Below are positions 54,961 through 64,000 of a stretch of 64,000 bases of DNA, in pieces. The stretch is taken from assembly GCA_036362985.1 (NCBI GenBank), contig JAYGXS010000009.1, forward strand, positions 21,968,047 through 22,032,046. Direction: 5' to 3'. The notes beneath the pieces were generated by a model. It saw nothing but the letters and a program-made list of their open reading frames with translations, was not told the origin of the DNA and did not search any database. This DNA is from Ligula intestinalis (lineage: Eukaryota; Platyhelminthes; Cestoda; Diphyllobothriidea; Diphyllobothriidae). Position 1 is the stretch's first letter, and every line of letters starts with the position of its first letter. Made by a program: the position numbers and the translations under genes.

Positions 54961-56576
54961 ACCGAGGACCCACGCCCTGGGAGCAAGGCTTAACGGCAAA
55001 TACAGGCACACACGACAGTTTGACCGCCAATTTCGATGATGTCCGCTGCGCGCTTCAACGAGTTGAAGCAACGCAGTGACTCTTGCAAAATATACAGCAA
55101 AAAGACACGAGTGGAGAATCCACACTCTCTCCACTCCCACACCAGAACCCGGTTGTCAATACCGGAGGTGGGGGAGGGCGCCGACGGCTGATGTGACCAA
55201 CACTCATCACGCGTACCGAACAGCACGTCTCGCTAGGTAGGCTCCTGACTGGGAACGCTATACAGGCCACATTAAGAAGGAGCCATTGAGTCTGACTGTC
55301 AGCCCGCAGGCAGCCACTCCACACAACAAGACACAAACTGGGCTGACTGTGGTGTCCAAGTTATCCCATTAGTTGACAACCCTCCAAGCCACGGCTTTTG
55401 GCGCACTGCGATAGATTCAAGCGCGTCAGATTGTTTATAGTGAGGAAGTAAATGCGCTGAGGGTTGACCTCACTCTGCCCCACCGCCAGTAACAGGCCAC
55501 CACCTAGCTGATCGGTCGCCTTAAGTGGGATGGGCGCAGTGCTAAAACGAAAAAGAAGTCGGAGATGAGCAGGTTCTGCAAGGGAATACTAAGAGAGAGA
55601 GAGAGAGAGAACAAGAAGGAAAGCGAAAAACGAGAACTAGGAAAGGAAAAAAGACAAAAAACGAAGAAGAAACAAGAAGGACAACGAAAGAACGAGAACA
55701 CTGCTCATATTTCAGTGGAGGATCTTCAGGGAGTGTTAAGGCTTTCGATGGAGAGGCCTGTGTTGGCGCTAAAAGACACAGAAACACACACTGACAGTTT
55801 GATAACTACGTGCGTCAATCGTATCAAAAGTTCTGCAATTAGCTCGCAAATTACCCGAAATGCTCGTAGATGGACCTGCTCGTCACCTGAGGCTCCACTA
55901 TGAAAATTAAAGCACTTAACGCACGTAAAGGTAGTTTGCCAATGCACGGAAAAATGTTAACCTACTGGGTCCTAAAAAAGAAAGGGTGTCAAGAAGGTCA
56001 TGTTCGCCATTCAACCAACCTTGCGTTATCATAATCCCGAATTAAACAGAGTAATCCCCGTGCTTTCATGCAGCATGTTTGAGAGCCAAAAATTCTGATA
56101 GACGGAGTTAAAAACTGGTGTAAATATCCCCTCAAAAACAAAAGGAGTTCGACTGTTGGTTGCAGCGGTGGTGTTTAGAGGTTAGGCGAAGGAAGAGGTG
56201 CTAATCAACTCGTCTCTCCGTCAGCCACCAAGTGTACGGTTGTCTTCACTACACAGCTTCTTGATTTCTCTTATTTACTTCTATAACGTTCAACTGCTGT
56301 GCTGGAAAGGTTTTGATGGCAGAAATATTTTTTAAAAAGTTGGGAGCCTCCGGGCTTACTGGTCCCGGACATACGTTTCTAAAGCATTCGGGACGGCCAA
56401 TCAGAACGGTACGTCTGGGTTCGTCTCAAATTCTACCAAGTGGTAATGCTCGTGTGTATGCCAACCGGATCTTGCTTCCAACCGCTGTTTTACCTGTCTG
56501 AGTAGGTTTTGTTTGTGGATGTGTACTCTCTGGGGAGAGGGCGGACCTGAGCATGTCTCTTATATAATCTCTGCTT
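54961..56576. other. Intergenic or 5' flank of the BUD13-like exon
   Basis: No supported gene. It contains a purine-rich tract (55589-55705) and repeat-like segments around 55010-55160 related to the family at 4675-4862. Frames at 55565-55903 and on the opposite strand arise from the purine tract. Confidence 0.3.
55589..55705 (+). repeat. Polypurine tract with (GA)n core
   Basis: About 115 bases are nearly all A or G, including a GA dinucleotide repeat (about 55591-55610) and GAA-type triplets. It lies ~0.9 kb upstream of the BUD13-like exon. Such tracts can form triplex DNA. Confidence 0.6.
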
Positions 56577-56587
56577 TTTATTTTCAG
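56565..56587 (+). promoter_or_regulatory. Strong 3' splice site before the BUD13-like exon
   Basis: A pyrimidine-rich run (ctctgctttttattttcag) ends at AG about 20 bases before ATG 56606. In a flatworm this could accept either a cis intron in the 5' UTR or a spliced leader. Confidence 0.5.
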
Positions 56588-56605
56588 TAAGCCGAATATC
56601 TCGCA

Positions 56606-56703
56606 ATGAGTTCCCTCTCAAAGGAAGAGGTCCTGAAACGCTACCTGGATCCACCTAAGGGCAAGGCACGCAAAAGCAAAGCTAATGACGTCAAATACAT
56701 CAC
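56606..56703 (+). CDS. First coding exon of a BUD13-like splicing factor
   Basis: ATG 56606 opens 32 codons plus two bases, ending at a consensus donor (gtaggt, 56704-56709); reading through gives an immediate stop. The peptide MSSLSKEEVLKRYLD, then PPKGKARKSKANDVKYI, fits the N-terminus of BUD13 proteins, which start with K-x-x-Y/V-LKRYL, a basic KRKK-type linker and a short V/I-x-Y/I-I-D-D-D segment. BUD13 is part of the RES complex that stabilises the activated spliceosome. The match is short, and the following IVDDD-type exon is not identified in the window, so the call is moderate. The ATG is supported by the acceptor just upstream. Confidence 0.55.
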
Positions 56704-56709
56704 GTAGGT

Positions 56710-58092
56710 CCACATTGAGTACAATACACACTGCAGTAAATAACAGCGAACAGTTATCACTCATCTTGTCACCCTCTACGCGTTGAGTTTAAGCAATCTG
56801 GGAACTGGGGCGGGGGAGGGAAAGGGGACTTGTACAGGGCAGCTACTGGTGTCGGTGTAACGGCAGTTCGACCGTCGATTTCCACGACGCCTATCCCGTG
56901 CTCCACAGTAGGATGATGCAGGGACGGTGACTTTCGATGCATCTACCTCACTCTCTCTCCACTCCCTAACCTGGGCCTGGTGTGAAGACAAAGCCAAGAA
57001 GACCGGAGATGGGAGAGCGCGCAGACCCACACACTGTGGGCCGCCACAACAGGAAAACTATGGCAAAGTTGGGGACGGTTCGGATCCTAGCTGAGTTGGA
57101 CTGCGACGGCTCTTTCTTATCCCCCAATTGTGAAAATCCTGGTGTGTGTGTGTTTGTGTGTGTCAGGGGGGGCAGGTCGTGCTGTGGCGCGCGCAGACGG
57201 GTTCTTCGGCCCTTTCAGCCACTGCGCCAACCCTCAATCAGACAACTGACCGGTTTGGATGGTGGCCTGACACTGGAAGTAGGAAGGGGGGAGAGGCCAA
57301 CGGTTTAGCGTACTTTCCTCTCTATACACGATTTTATGCGTTTGAAGCTATCACGCACACCAAAAGTCTTGGCTTGGAAGGTTGCCAAATGACGGGATAA
57401 CTCGGACCGCGCGGTCAGCCCAGTGTGTGTTTTGAGGAGTGCCTGACTGGCGAACTGATATTCAGACTGTAGTTGTTCTTTCTCAATGTTTCGATCTAAC
57501 GCTAGGTCTGTGATGGTATCTGGCTGGCTCTCTCGGTGAATTACCCCTATCCCAACCTTATAATCAATTCCATTCTGTTATAGCCCAGTCTGTTCTGAAC
57601 CGAATTGTAGGCAGAAGAAAACAAGAGAGTGGTTCTGTTGGCGACGGCCTTATTTAACAACACACAAAGACAGCGGGGTTCTTTAGCTTGTCCACTCCTG
57701 CGTATTTATATGGTTCCAGTCTTTCTAGACTATTCCTGGCGTATGGTGTGCGCCTAGGCATTCTGGTACCTTCTCGACTGCGGCCACTGCCCACGCTGTG
57801 TAGGCGGTCGTCTCGTTTGCTCGACGCACGGCGTATGCGGCTTGCATATGGTCGGCTTGACTGCGAGCGTGGCCCAGCTGGCCTGTTCTGCCCGTCGACT
57901 GCTGTGAGTGCGTGGGGGGGGGTATCCCGCCTCCATAACACATCCCATTATGCTTAGTAGTGCGAGCAGACGTAGCCGTCATTTTGGCGTGCCAGCACTT
58001 GGCCACCTCAAACTTCCGCGTTTAGTCTTCCCGAGAGAAAACAGCTGAATCTTGGCTGAGGTGGTGCCTTGCTTATCGAACGCTTTACAGAG
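56710..58092 (+). other. Presumed intron 1 of the BUD13-like gene, left part
   Basis: GC-rich sequence without an identifiable next exon. It holds a GT repeat near 57141-57163 and a repeat-like stretch at 56860-56950 related to 5100-5190. The long frames at 56982-57400 and 57654-58006 overlap on both strands and match nothing I know. Confidence 0.3.
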
Positions 58093-58145
58093 AATTGGCC
58101 ATTCTAGAGTCCCATGTCTTATCAGAATACATAACATAAAAATAC
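58093..58145 (+). mobile_element. SINE tail fragment
   Basis: gaattggccattctagagtc, then ccatgtcttatcag and atacataacataaaa. This is nearly identical to the tail of the full SINE at 58448-58492, 350 bp downstream on the same strand. It is a 5'-truncated copy or a partial duplication. Confidence 0.7.
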
Positions 58146-58308
58146 TGTTACTGAAATTTAATTAGTAGCAAAGCAATTACTTGCCTTGCAAACACACTCG
58201 GATGCATCCGAACTCGCAAAGTATCAACCAGGATGGATACATCCTGAAAAACAGATCGGTGTACAATTAAGTACTACTATATACTCCCGATCTAAGACCG
58301 ACAAGACG

Positions 58309-58492
58309 GCGAACTCGTGGCTCAATGGTTAGGACTTTTTCCTCTGACCGGAGAGACGCGAGTTCGAAACTCGAGTGTGGCGACAATTTCAGCTGCAACA
58401 CTGCAGTTGGGTTTCTCTAGCTGACGACGGCCAATGAGCCAGAAATGGCCATTCTTGAGTCTCATGTCTTGTCAGGATACATAACATAAAAG
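58309..58492 (+). mobile_element. tRNA-derived SINE, copy 2 (most complete)
   Basis: A box gtggctcaatggttagg and B box gcgagttcgaaactc lie 40 bp apart in a tRNA-like head (58309-58382). A unique part (ctgcaacactgcagttggg) follows, then the tail gagccagaaatggccatt and a 3' end in acataacataaaa. Head and tail recur at 13463-13582 and the tail alone at 58093-58145. The internal A and B boxes make it a pol III-type SINE. Confidence 0.75.
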
Positions 58493-58589
58493 AGTAACAT
58501 CTTTCTGGCGAGATGACTAACAGATACGAAAAAGCTACATCCCATCCCTAAATGCATTCGTAACAACAGTTCTTCGCCGTAAGAGTCAA

Positions 58590-58930
58590 ATTTTTATGGG
58601 TCAAGATTCCGATCCCAATTTAGGGATGATTTTAGGAGTTGTTGAACATGCTGTTTACCCAGGACCAACTACCTTAATGATCTCATCCTCGAATGATTTC
58701 ATTGCGGCTCAGATAAGGAAGACCTATATAGCCCATGTCAGTATTGACCGTATTTGGTGCAGACTTAGTATCCAGTTCGCAGTGAGGATTATATTAAACC
58801 GTGTCTTTATTTGGTCAATAACGAAGTACGGATCAGCAAATTGTCCCCTAAGGACAGAAGACTTCTCTGAGCCGTCTATCTTTGGCTACCTACGTCTAGG
58901 ACACGTCTTGATTATCCACTGACTCTGGAA
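58590..58930 (+). pseudogene. Decayed RTE-type LINE post-palm fragment
   Basis: The frame 58596-58922 contains IWCRLSIQFAVRI, ITKYGSANCPLRTEDF and IFGYLRLGHVL. These correspond at regular spacing to the RTE blocks LWxRRDI, LLYGxExWPLRxED and FDHRCLR. Similarity to the other RTE copies in the window is low, so it would be a third lineage. Confidence 0.45.
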
Positions 58931-59424
58931 GAAAATAGTACCACTACGTGACTTCCCTGATTACCATGCACGTGGTTGGTTTATCATCTGGTTAACTTCC
59001 ATACCTTCTACGGATTAGGTTGTTTCCTGTGGATCTTACGTGAAACTCTTTGTTCAAGACGTGCTCTGTGAGGGAACTTATCTATGCCACTTGGAAGTGC
59101 TATTCGATGTCAGCGATCTATTGGAAGTGGCTTCATCCTTTTTCCATAATTAGTTAGCGACTTTTTGAGACAGGAGGTCTGATCCAAGCCAGCGCGTACC
59201 CAGAATCTGCTTTCTTCCTGGATGAAGTTCATGAGTTGTACCTATCAATCTAGATGAACTCATCCATACAACGGGTCACGTTGTAGCTTCGCTACAGAGA
59301 CCAGACCAGAGCATGGCATGGGGATACGCACCTATAACATACCACACCTACAGGACATTGGTGCATGTGTGTATGTGTGTGTGCGCGTCTTAGCCCTTGT
59401 TGGTTCAGAAGTCCCCGCTGGAGT
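58931..59424. other. Unassigned stretch
   Basis: No gene recognised. A GT/GC dinucleotide run lies near 59365-59388. Confidence 0.3.
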
Positions 59425-59815
59425 CTAAACTGATTGTAGTTGGAATGCGGAGAAAAGCCGAGCCCTCGACCGCTTTAGGCCAAAGGTCCACGGGGTGAGT
59501 TGGGTGCCTGGCCAGGAGCTGCAGGCTAAAAGATACTGACAGTACTGCGGAGAGACGCCGCAGTCGGGACAGCTGTCGGGTGTGGACGGCTTGAGCCGGT
59601 ATTGGTACTGGCAAGGGAGCATTGAGCAGCCAAGGTACAGCGAGTGACCCTCAGGAGTTGTTGTTCTGAGGCCGCAATTAGAGGTTGATTGGCGCCCAAA
59701 AGGACCGTGGGATGGCAGCTTCGTTTTTCTTCGACAACGGCTCTCTGGTGAAGACGCTGGAAGTCTGTCTTGATGGCTGAGCCATCAACGGGTAGATACG
59801 AGAGACACGAGGTGA
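59425..59815 (-). pseudogene. LINE-D C-terminal part, minus strand (3' half)
   Basis: The minus-strand frame from about 59815 encodes KTDFQRLHQRAVVEEKRSCH, GANQPLIAASEQQLLRVTRC and then, after a small deletion and shift, a CPDCGVSPQYC zinc-knuckle-like end. It is close to 11583-11920 on the plus strand. Its upstream half lies at 63663-63982, and the two are separated by CR1-b. Confidence 0.7.
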
Positions 59816-59825
59816 AAGCTTTCCT

Positions 59826-60650
59826 GTGGATGCGGCGCATGCAGAGGACAGGTCAGTGGTTGCTCAACCAGGAAACCACGAGTCCAGCAGGGCCAAACGC
59901 AGGTGTATACGCCAGCAGAAGGCGGATGCAGAACGGCCTGCAAAAGACCAACCAAAGCCCTCAGTTTTATCGCGAGGCAGAACTTGGAGCACGCCATGTG
60001 AACAAAAAGGAAGACAACCATTCCAAGAGGAGACTTCTGAAGAAAAGGAAGTTCAATCGGACCAAAGGGCAAACGGTAACTTAGAAGTAAATGCTACCAG
60101 CAAAATTTCCATAGAATCTTTCACAGATCTAGACTTCGAAACCCCTGCTGCTACTCTGCTTCAGTGCGATGTGACCACGGCCCAAGCTCGAGCAAACCGT
60201 AAGCAACATATAGTGATACAGGGTGCACCAGAATCAACGGCTACAGTTGCTGGGGATAAGGTGGAGCACGATCGAGGTCTCGTTCGGCAGTACGCTAAAT
60301 CACTGCTAAGGGGCACTGAATCTGTAAAAATTCTCAAAACATTTAGAATAGGCAAGGATCAGCCGCCGAATGGTTCAAGCTCTCGGCCACGACCATTAAA
60401 GGTCATTTGGGACACCGAAGCGCAGGCACAGCTTATGCTGGAAAGAAAATCGTCTCTGCGGACCATGTATGCTGGAGTTTTCTTTCAGCCGGATTATGAA
60501 CCAAAGGAACGCAGGAAAATGCGACTTTTGAGAAACGATCTAAACGACCGAAAGAACAAAGGCGAAACCGGCCTAAAAATAAAAGGAGGAAAAATAGTCC
60601 ACATTGAACGAAATTTTCTTTGGCCGGAAGTAGTCAGGCGGAAAACTTAA
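59826..60650 (+). CDS. CR1-b ORF1, RNA-binding protein
   Basis: 274 codons from ATG 59826, ending TAA 60648-60650. The first ~90 residues are basic, Gln/Lys/Glu-rich and low in order. Residues ~125-260 form the conserved domain: KQHIVIQGAPES, ILKTFRIGKDQPP, RPLKVIWDTEAQAQLML and YAGVFFQPDYEPKERRKMR. CR1-a ORF1 has the same blocks at the same spacing. This fits the RRM-like RNA-binding domain of CR1-type ORF1 proteins. A zinc knuckle or PHD is not visible. ORF2 overlaps its last ~43 nt in the -1 frame. Confidence 0.8.
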   Translation: MDAAHAEDRSVVAQPGNHESSRAKRRCIRQQKADAERPAKDQPKPSVLSRGRTWSTPCEQKGRQPFQEETSEEKEVQSDQRANGNLEVNATSKISIESFTDLDFETPAATLLQCDVTTAQARANRKQHIVIQGAPESTATVAGDKVEHDRGLVRQYAKSLLRGTESVKILKTFRIGKDQPPNGSSSRPRPLKVIWDTEAQAQLMLERKSSLRTMYAGVFFQPDYEPKERRKMRLLRNDLNDRKNKGETGLKIKGGKIVHIERNFLWPEVVRRKT

Positions 60651-63517
60651 CCAAGGTCAACCGGCCGGTTCTAGAAGATACCACAAGCAATAGTGGCCGA
60701 TGCCTCGAAATCTATTATACCAATTGTCAGAGTCTCTTCAATAAACTTGACGAACTCAAAACAATAGTATCTGAGCAGAAACCACATATAATTGCATTAG
60801 CAGAGACTTGGCTGACCGAAGCAATAGGGATCAGCGAAGTCAGCATTGAAGGCTATCAACTGTTCCGCTGCGACAGATCTCAACGTAGGGGCGGAGGAGT
60901 GGCACTTTATGTAGCCAATGAAATTTCCTGTTGTCAGAGGGAAATCGCAGACATAGCCCTACGACGATATGAAATAATTTCATGCAAAATTAAGATAAGG
61001 CAACATCCGGCACTCAATATATGCGTTGTTTATCGGCCTCCCGGCTCCAGCGAAAGTGACGACGTAGAACTGCTAAGTTCACTGACGGTTATCTGTAAGC
61101 AGGAAAATCTATTACTCCTGGGTGATTTCAACGCTCCTGGCATCGATTGGATGAGGCCTGGAGTAAAGGCCGCAGCAGCACCTTTCAATTATCAACTACT
61201 TCAGTTTTCTTTGGACGAATATCTAATTCAACACATAGACTTCACAACCCGACTGCGAGAAGGCCAAAGATCAAATTGTCTAGATCTCGTTTTTAGTAAA
61301 GAAGAGGGGATCATAAGGGAAGTGAACTCACAACCGCCACTTGGGCTAAGCGACCACGTTGCTTTTACCTGCGTGTGTTACCTATTGTCTCCAAAATTGC
61401 AAATTAAGAGGCGCAGAAATATTTGGAAAGCCGATTTTGAAGAAATGAGACGTACCGCTTCCGCAGAAAACTGGTTACCCAGTACGAACGATACAAATGA
61501 ATTATGGCAGCATATCCAGGGGACTGTAGAGCGCTTAATTGAAGTCCATTGCCCAATGAAAGTAATAAGACCACGTGCCAGACCTCCATATGTCAACCAG
61601 CCGATAAAAAGGGCCATGAAGAAGAAACAAAGGTTGTGGAAAAAGTACGAGCATCTTCAAGATTCAACATCACTTGCCGAATATAAAGCGCAACGAAATA
61701 TATGCCGTAAGGAAATACGAAATTCTAGAACTGCCTTTGAGCGTCAACTTACAACACAAGCCACAATATGTCCAAAGAAGTTTTATGGATACATCCGCAG
61801 TCAAAGGAAGCACCGGGACGACATTGCAACTCTAAGGGATAACCTCGGGAACGTAGTAACGGAAGGACCGCGGAAAGTAGAGTTACTGTCAGAGTTTTTC
61901 AGATCGGCGTTTACGATGGAATCCCCCGACGATAATTCGGGAGTAGAAGTGGGCGAAGGTACAGCCGTTATTGAAACTGTTACCTTTTCTGTCGCAGACG
62001 TAAGACATGTCCTCAGTCACATCAAACCAGACAAGTCTCCTGGACCGGATGGGATCCCTGGACTGATACTTAAAGAACTGTCGACCGAGCTAGCGGTGCC
62101 TCTTTCAATTCTGTTCGAGCTTTCCATGCGAACAGGGGACTTGCCTTTGCAATGGAAGACGGCCAACATCGTACCGTTATATAAGGGAGGTAGCAAGACG
62201 TCTACAAACAGCTTTCGGCCCATAAGCTTGACTTGCCTTTCCTGCAAAATGATGGAGGTCCTTGTGAAGCAGGCCATACTAAGATTTTGCGATGAAAGTG
62301 ACATCATACAAAATTTTCAACATGGCTTTCGGCAAGGGCGCTCCTGCCTTTCAAATTTACTGACTTCAATTGAGGCCTGGACAAGTGCTTTAGAAGAGGG
62401 CTTCGAAGTGGACGTAGTGTACATCGATTTCCGCAAAGCCTTTGACAGCGTGCCCCATCAACGCCTTTTGCACAAACTGAGCGTTCTTGGCATCAAGGGA
62501 AACATTTTGGACTGGATCAGGTCATTTTTAGTCGGTCGAAAACAACGCGTTTGCATCGGGGAGGATAAATCGGACTGGGTTGACGTAGTTAGTGGGGTTC
62601 CTCAAGGCTCCGTTCTCGGTCCTCTACTCTTCATTCTCTATGTAAATGACAGCCTTCAAGAACTGGACTGCGGTAAAATCATGTTCGCCGATGACGTTAA
62701 ACTCTGGCAGGTCATTAAGCGCCCAAGCGACCGAGATGCTCTGCAAAATAATCTTTGCAAACTGCAGACGTGGTCTGAGAGATGGCTGCTGGATTTCAAT
62801 GTGCAAAAGTGTGCCGTCCTCCACCTGCGTCCAACAAACTACCCTATCCCCCAGAGCAGCAGGACATATCACTTGAAAAATATCCAAATTCCCGTAGCAT
62901 CTACGCAAAAAGACCTCGGCATTTGGATACAGAGTAATCTGAAGCCCTCATTACAGTCTGTCAAAGCTGCAAATAAAGCCACGGGAGTGCTGCACGCTAT
63001 CAAAAGGGCGTTTCTAGCCTTCGATGAAGATCTCTTTGGCAGAGTGTACGGCACATTTATTCGGCCACACCTAGAGTATGGCATACAGGCGTGGCGGCCA
63101 TGGCTAGCAAAGGACACAGCATGTCTGGAGAAAGTGCAGCGTCGGGCAACAAAGCTAGTAAGAGGTCTAAAAAACTACACTTACATAGATAGAATGGCAT
63201 GCCTAAATTTATTCCCTCTGCATTACAGGCAACAAAGAGGGGATCTTATCCTAGTTTACAAGATAATAAACGGTCTTGAGAAAGGATTACGCTTCGAAGA
63301 CATGTTTCAGTGGCACCTCTCGCCTCATCTCCGTGGGCACACAATGAAGCTGCGCACGAAAATGTCCAAGCTAAACCTCCGCTCTGAATTCTTCACGCAA
63401 CGTGTCATACAACAGTGGAATAACCTTCCACAGTCAGTCGTGGAGGCAACTTCCCTTCAAATGTACAAACAACGCTTGGATAATTACATGCGTCCCCTCT
63501 CCTCTCTCCAAGTCTGA
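60608..63517 (+). CDS. CR1-b ORF2: endonuclease and reverse transcriptase
   Basis: The frame opens after TGA at 60605-60607 and runs to TGA at 63515-63517, ~969 codons. There is no ATG near its start; the first in-frame ATG is deep in the endonuclease. Numbering from 60620: YYTNCQSLFNKLDEL (~32), LAETWLTEA (~59), VVYRPPG (~138), LGDFNAPGIDW (~166), LSDHVAF (~242). RT: SPGPDGIPGLILKEL (~473), GFRQGRSCLSNLL (~570), VVYIDFRKAFDSVPHQRLL (~598), SGVPQGSVLGPLLF (~656), FADDVKLW (~689). C-terminal: LEYGIQAWRPWL (~817) and FFTQRVIQQWNNLPQSV (~930). All catalytic residues are present and no stop or shift was seen. Confidence 0.9.
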   Translation, partial: TKFSLAGSSQAENLTKVNRPVLEDTTSNSGRCLEIYYTNCQSLFNKLDELKTIVSEQKPHIIALAETWLTEAIGISEVSIEGYQLFRCDRSQRRGGGVALYVANEISCCQREIADIALRRYEIISCKIKIRQHPALNICVVYRPPGSSESDDVELLSSLTVICKQENLLLLGDFNAPGIDWMRPGVKAAAAPFNYQLLQFSLDEYLIQHIDFTTRLREGQRSNCLDLVFSKEEGIIREVNSQPPLGLSDHVAFTCVCYLLSPKLQIKRRRNIWKADFEEMRRTASAENWLPSTNDTNELWQHIQGTVERLIEVHCPMKVIRPRARPPYVNQPIKRAMKKKQRLWKKYEHLQDSTSLAEYKAQRNICRKEIRNSRTAFERQLTTQATICPKKFYGYIRSQRKHRDDIATLRDNLGNVVTEGPRKVELLSEFFRSAFTMESPDDNSGVEVGEGTAVIETVTFSVADVRHVLSHIKPDKSPGPDGIPGLILKELSTELAVPLSILFELSMRTGDLPLQWKTANIVPLYKGGSKTSTNSFRPISLTCLSCKMMEVLVKQAILRFCDESDIIQNFQHGFRQGRSCLSNLLTSIEAWTSALEEGFEVDVVYIDFRKAFDSVPHQRLLHKLSVLGIKGNILDWIRSFLVGRKQRVCIGEDKSDWVDVVSGVPQGSVLGPLLFILYVNDSLQELDCGKIMFADDVKLWQVIKRPSDRDALQNNLCKLQTWSERWLLDFNVQKCAVLHLRPTNYPIPQSSRTYHLKNIQIPVASTQKDLGIWIQSNLKPSLQSVKAANKATGVLHAIKRAFLAFDEDLFGRVYGTFIRPHLEYGIQAWRPWLAKDTACLEKVQRRATKLVRGLKNYTYIDRMACLNLFPLHYRQQRGDLILVYKIINGLEKGLRFEDMFQWHLSPHLRGHTMKLRTKMSKLNLRSEFFTQRVIQQWNNLPQSVVEATSLQMYKQRLDNYMRPLSSLQV
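60611..60668 (+). promoter_or_regulatory. Candidate -1 ribosomal frameshift signal between ORF1 and ORF2
   Basis: The heptamer A AAT TTT (60611-60617) lies in the ORF1 frame and obeys the X XXY YYZ rule. A -1 slip enters the ORF2 frame, which is open from 60608. After a 4-base spacer, ggccgg (60622-60627) can pair perfectly with ccggcc (60661-60666), extended by two T-G pairs (60620-60621 with 60667-60668), to form a GC-rich stem with a ~33 nt loop. Slippery site, short spacer and stable stem is the standard layout of -1 signals. A pseudoknot was not modelled. Confidence 0.45.
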
Positions 63518-63662
63518 ACTCTAAAAACCAGACATATATTGTAAAAAACAATGCTACTCACTGTTTGCCAATACTATGTTAGTAGTGGTAAATTTACACA
63601 TGTTAAATAGGGTTTTCAAAGGCATTGCCTATTATCCTCACCAAATAAACTGAAACTGAAAC

Positions 63663-63982
63663 TGGAGCACCCGAATAGACGGCCGAACGTTGCGGCTGGA
63701 TTCAGGGGCGTGGCAAAGGTGGTGATTAAAATGGCCGAGTTGCGAATAAGTCCACCAGAACGGCTGACCTAAGAGTGCGTTGTGAGATGCGACCGGCACG
63801 ACAGAAGCCTGTGCATAAAGATGATCGATAGGCAACATTTTATAGCAGCCAGTGATCGTGCGGAGGACAGCGTTCTGTACCGACTGAAGGCGGCGGAGGC
63901 TGGAAGAGCTGATCGTAGGAGACCAGATTGGTGCCGCATAAGTGAGGTGCGGCTTGGCCAGCGCTTTGAATGTGGTCGTCAA
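63663..63982 (-). pseudogene. LINE-D thumb/C-terminal region, upstream half
   Basis: The minus-strand frame 63982-63663 encodes KALAKPHLTYAAPIWSPTIS, LRRLQSVQNAVLRTITGCYK and ASHNALLGQPFWW. This is the post-palm region of Jockey-type LINEs (ALVRPxLEYAxPIW, LQxxQNxALRxxTG). It is open to the window's right side and interrupted at 63662 by CR1-b; the continuation is at 59815-59425. Confidence 0.75.
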
Positions 63983-64000
63983 AGTCTCTTTCGCGCAGCC

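Larger units (their letters stand above)
59816..63662 (+). mobile_element. CR1 LINE (CR1-b), well preserved, inserted in LINE-D
   Basis: Intact ORF1 and ORF2 are followed by a ~145 bp 3' UTR ending in taggg, caaaggcattgcct and a (CTGAAA)-type tail at about 63640-63662. Compared with CR1-a it lacks a long 5' leader, so the 5' end is either truncated or the promoter is very short. The 5' boundary (59800-59830) is not exact. No lesion was seen in either ORF, which makes this the best candidate for a recently active element in the window. Confidence 0.85.

Noticed and set aside
1..64000. CRISPR arrays, rRNA genes, bacterial operons
   Set aside because: No regularly spaced repeats, rRNA signatures or prokaryotic gene organisation were seen.

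Overview
This is eukaryotic DNA from an intron-rich, repeat-laden animal genome. A parasitic flatworm, probably a cestode, is my best guess. The guess rests on very large introns, a possible trans-splice acceptor, and CR1-, RTE- and Ty3-type retroelements of the kind known from flatworms; nothing here fixes the species. I see no bacterial operons, CRISPR arrays or rRNA genes.

Host genes. Only two genes have exons I can support. Two minus-strand exons (12020-12260 and 5602-5780) join in phase across a 6.2 kb intron and encode the C-terminal ~139 residues of a myosin regulatory light chain. A single plus-strand first exon (56606-56703) resembles the N-terminus of the splicing factor BUD13 and lies behind a strong 3' splice site. 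The rest is intron, intergenic sequence or transposon.

Left part (1-25.4 kb). There is a ~360 bp foldback repeat (141-1100), an inverted repeat pair (2990/4862), and a GC-rich region with CCAAT boxes inside the light-chain intron. There is also a tRNA-like locus and SINE and LINE fragments: RTE at 8.8-10.9 and 16.7 kb, CR1 at 16.1, 21.8-22.9 and 24.3-24.8 kb, and two further LINE types at 11.5 and 18-19.4 kb.

Central part (25.4-51.3 kb). The whole stretch can be read as one decayed Ty3/gypsy element. Its LTRs lie at 25399-25754 and 50953-51298. Removing later insertions leaves about 5.5 kb in the order LTR, gag, protease, reverse transcriptase, RNase H, integrase, LTR. Four LINEs landed in it: a 5'-truncated 'family B' LINE (26.7-29.5 kb), a degraded CR1 (30.7-33.3), a nearly complete family B LINE (33.4-38.06), and a minus-strand family B LINE (38.9-49.25). 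The last one was itself invaded by a complete CR1 (42.8-47.66) and by another truncated family B copy (40.39-41.34). The names family B, LINE-C and LINE-D are mine.

Right part (51.3-64 kb). This holds mostly unassigned sequence, an RTE 3' end, a possible pogo/Tigger-type terminus, the BUD13-like exon, two SINE copies, a decayed RTE piece, and a second, better preserved CR1 (59.8-63.66 kb) inserted in a minus-strand LINE-D.

The most notable biology is how ORF1 and ORF2 are joined in these LINEs. In all four copies that keep the junction, ORF2 overlaps the end of ORF1 in the -1 frame. Three of the four have no ATG near the ORF2 start. Two carry a textbook -1 slippery heptamer in the right frame, and one of those is followed by a GC-rich stem. 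Family B also replaces the near-invariant proline of the RT GVPQG motif.
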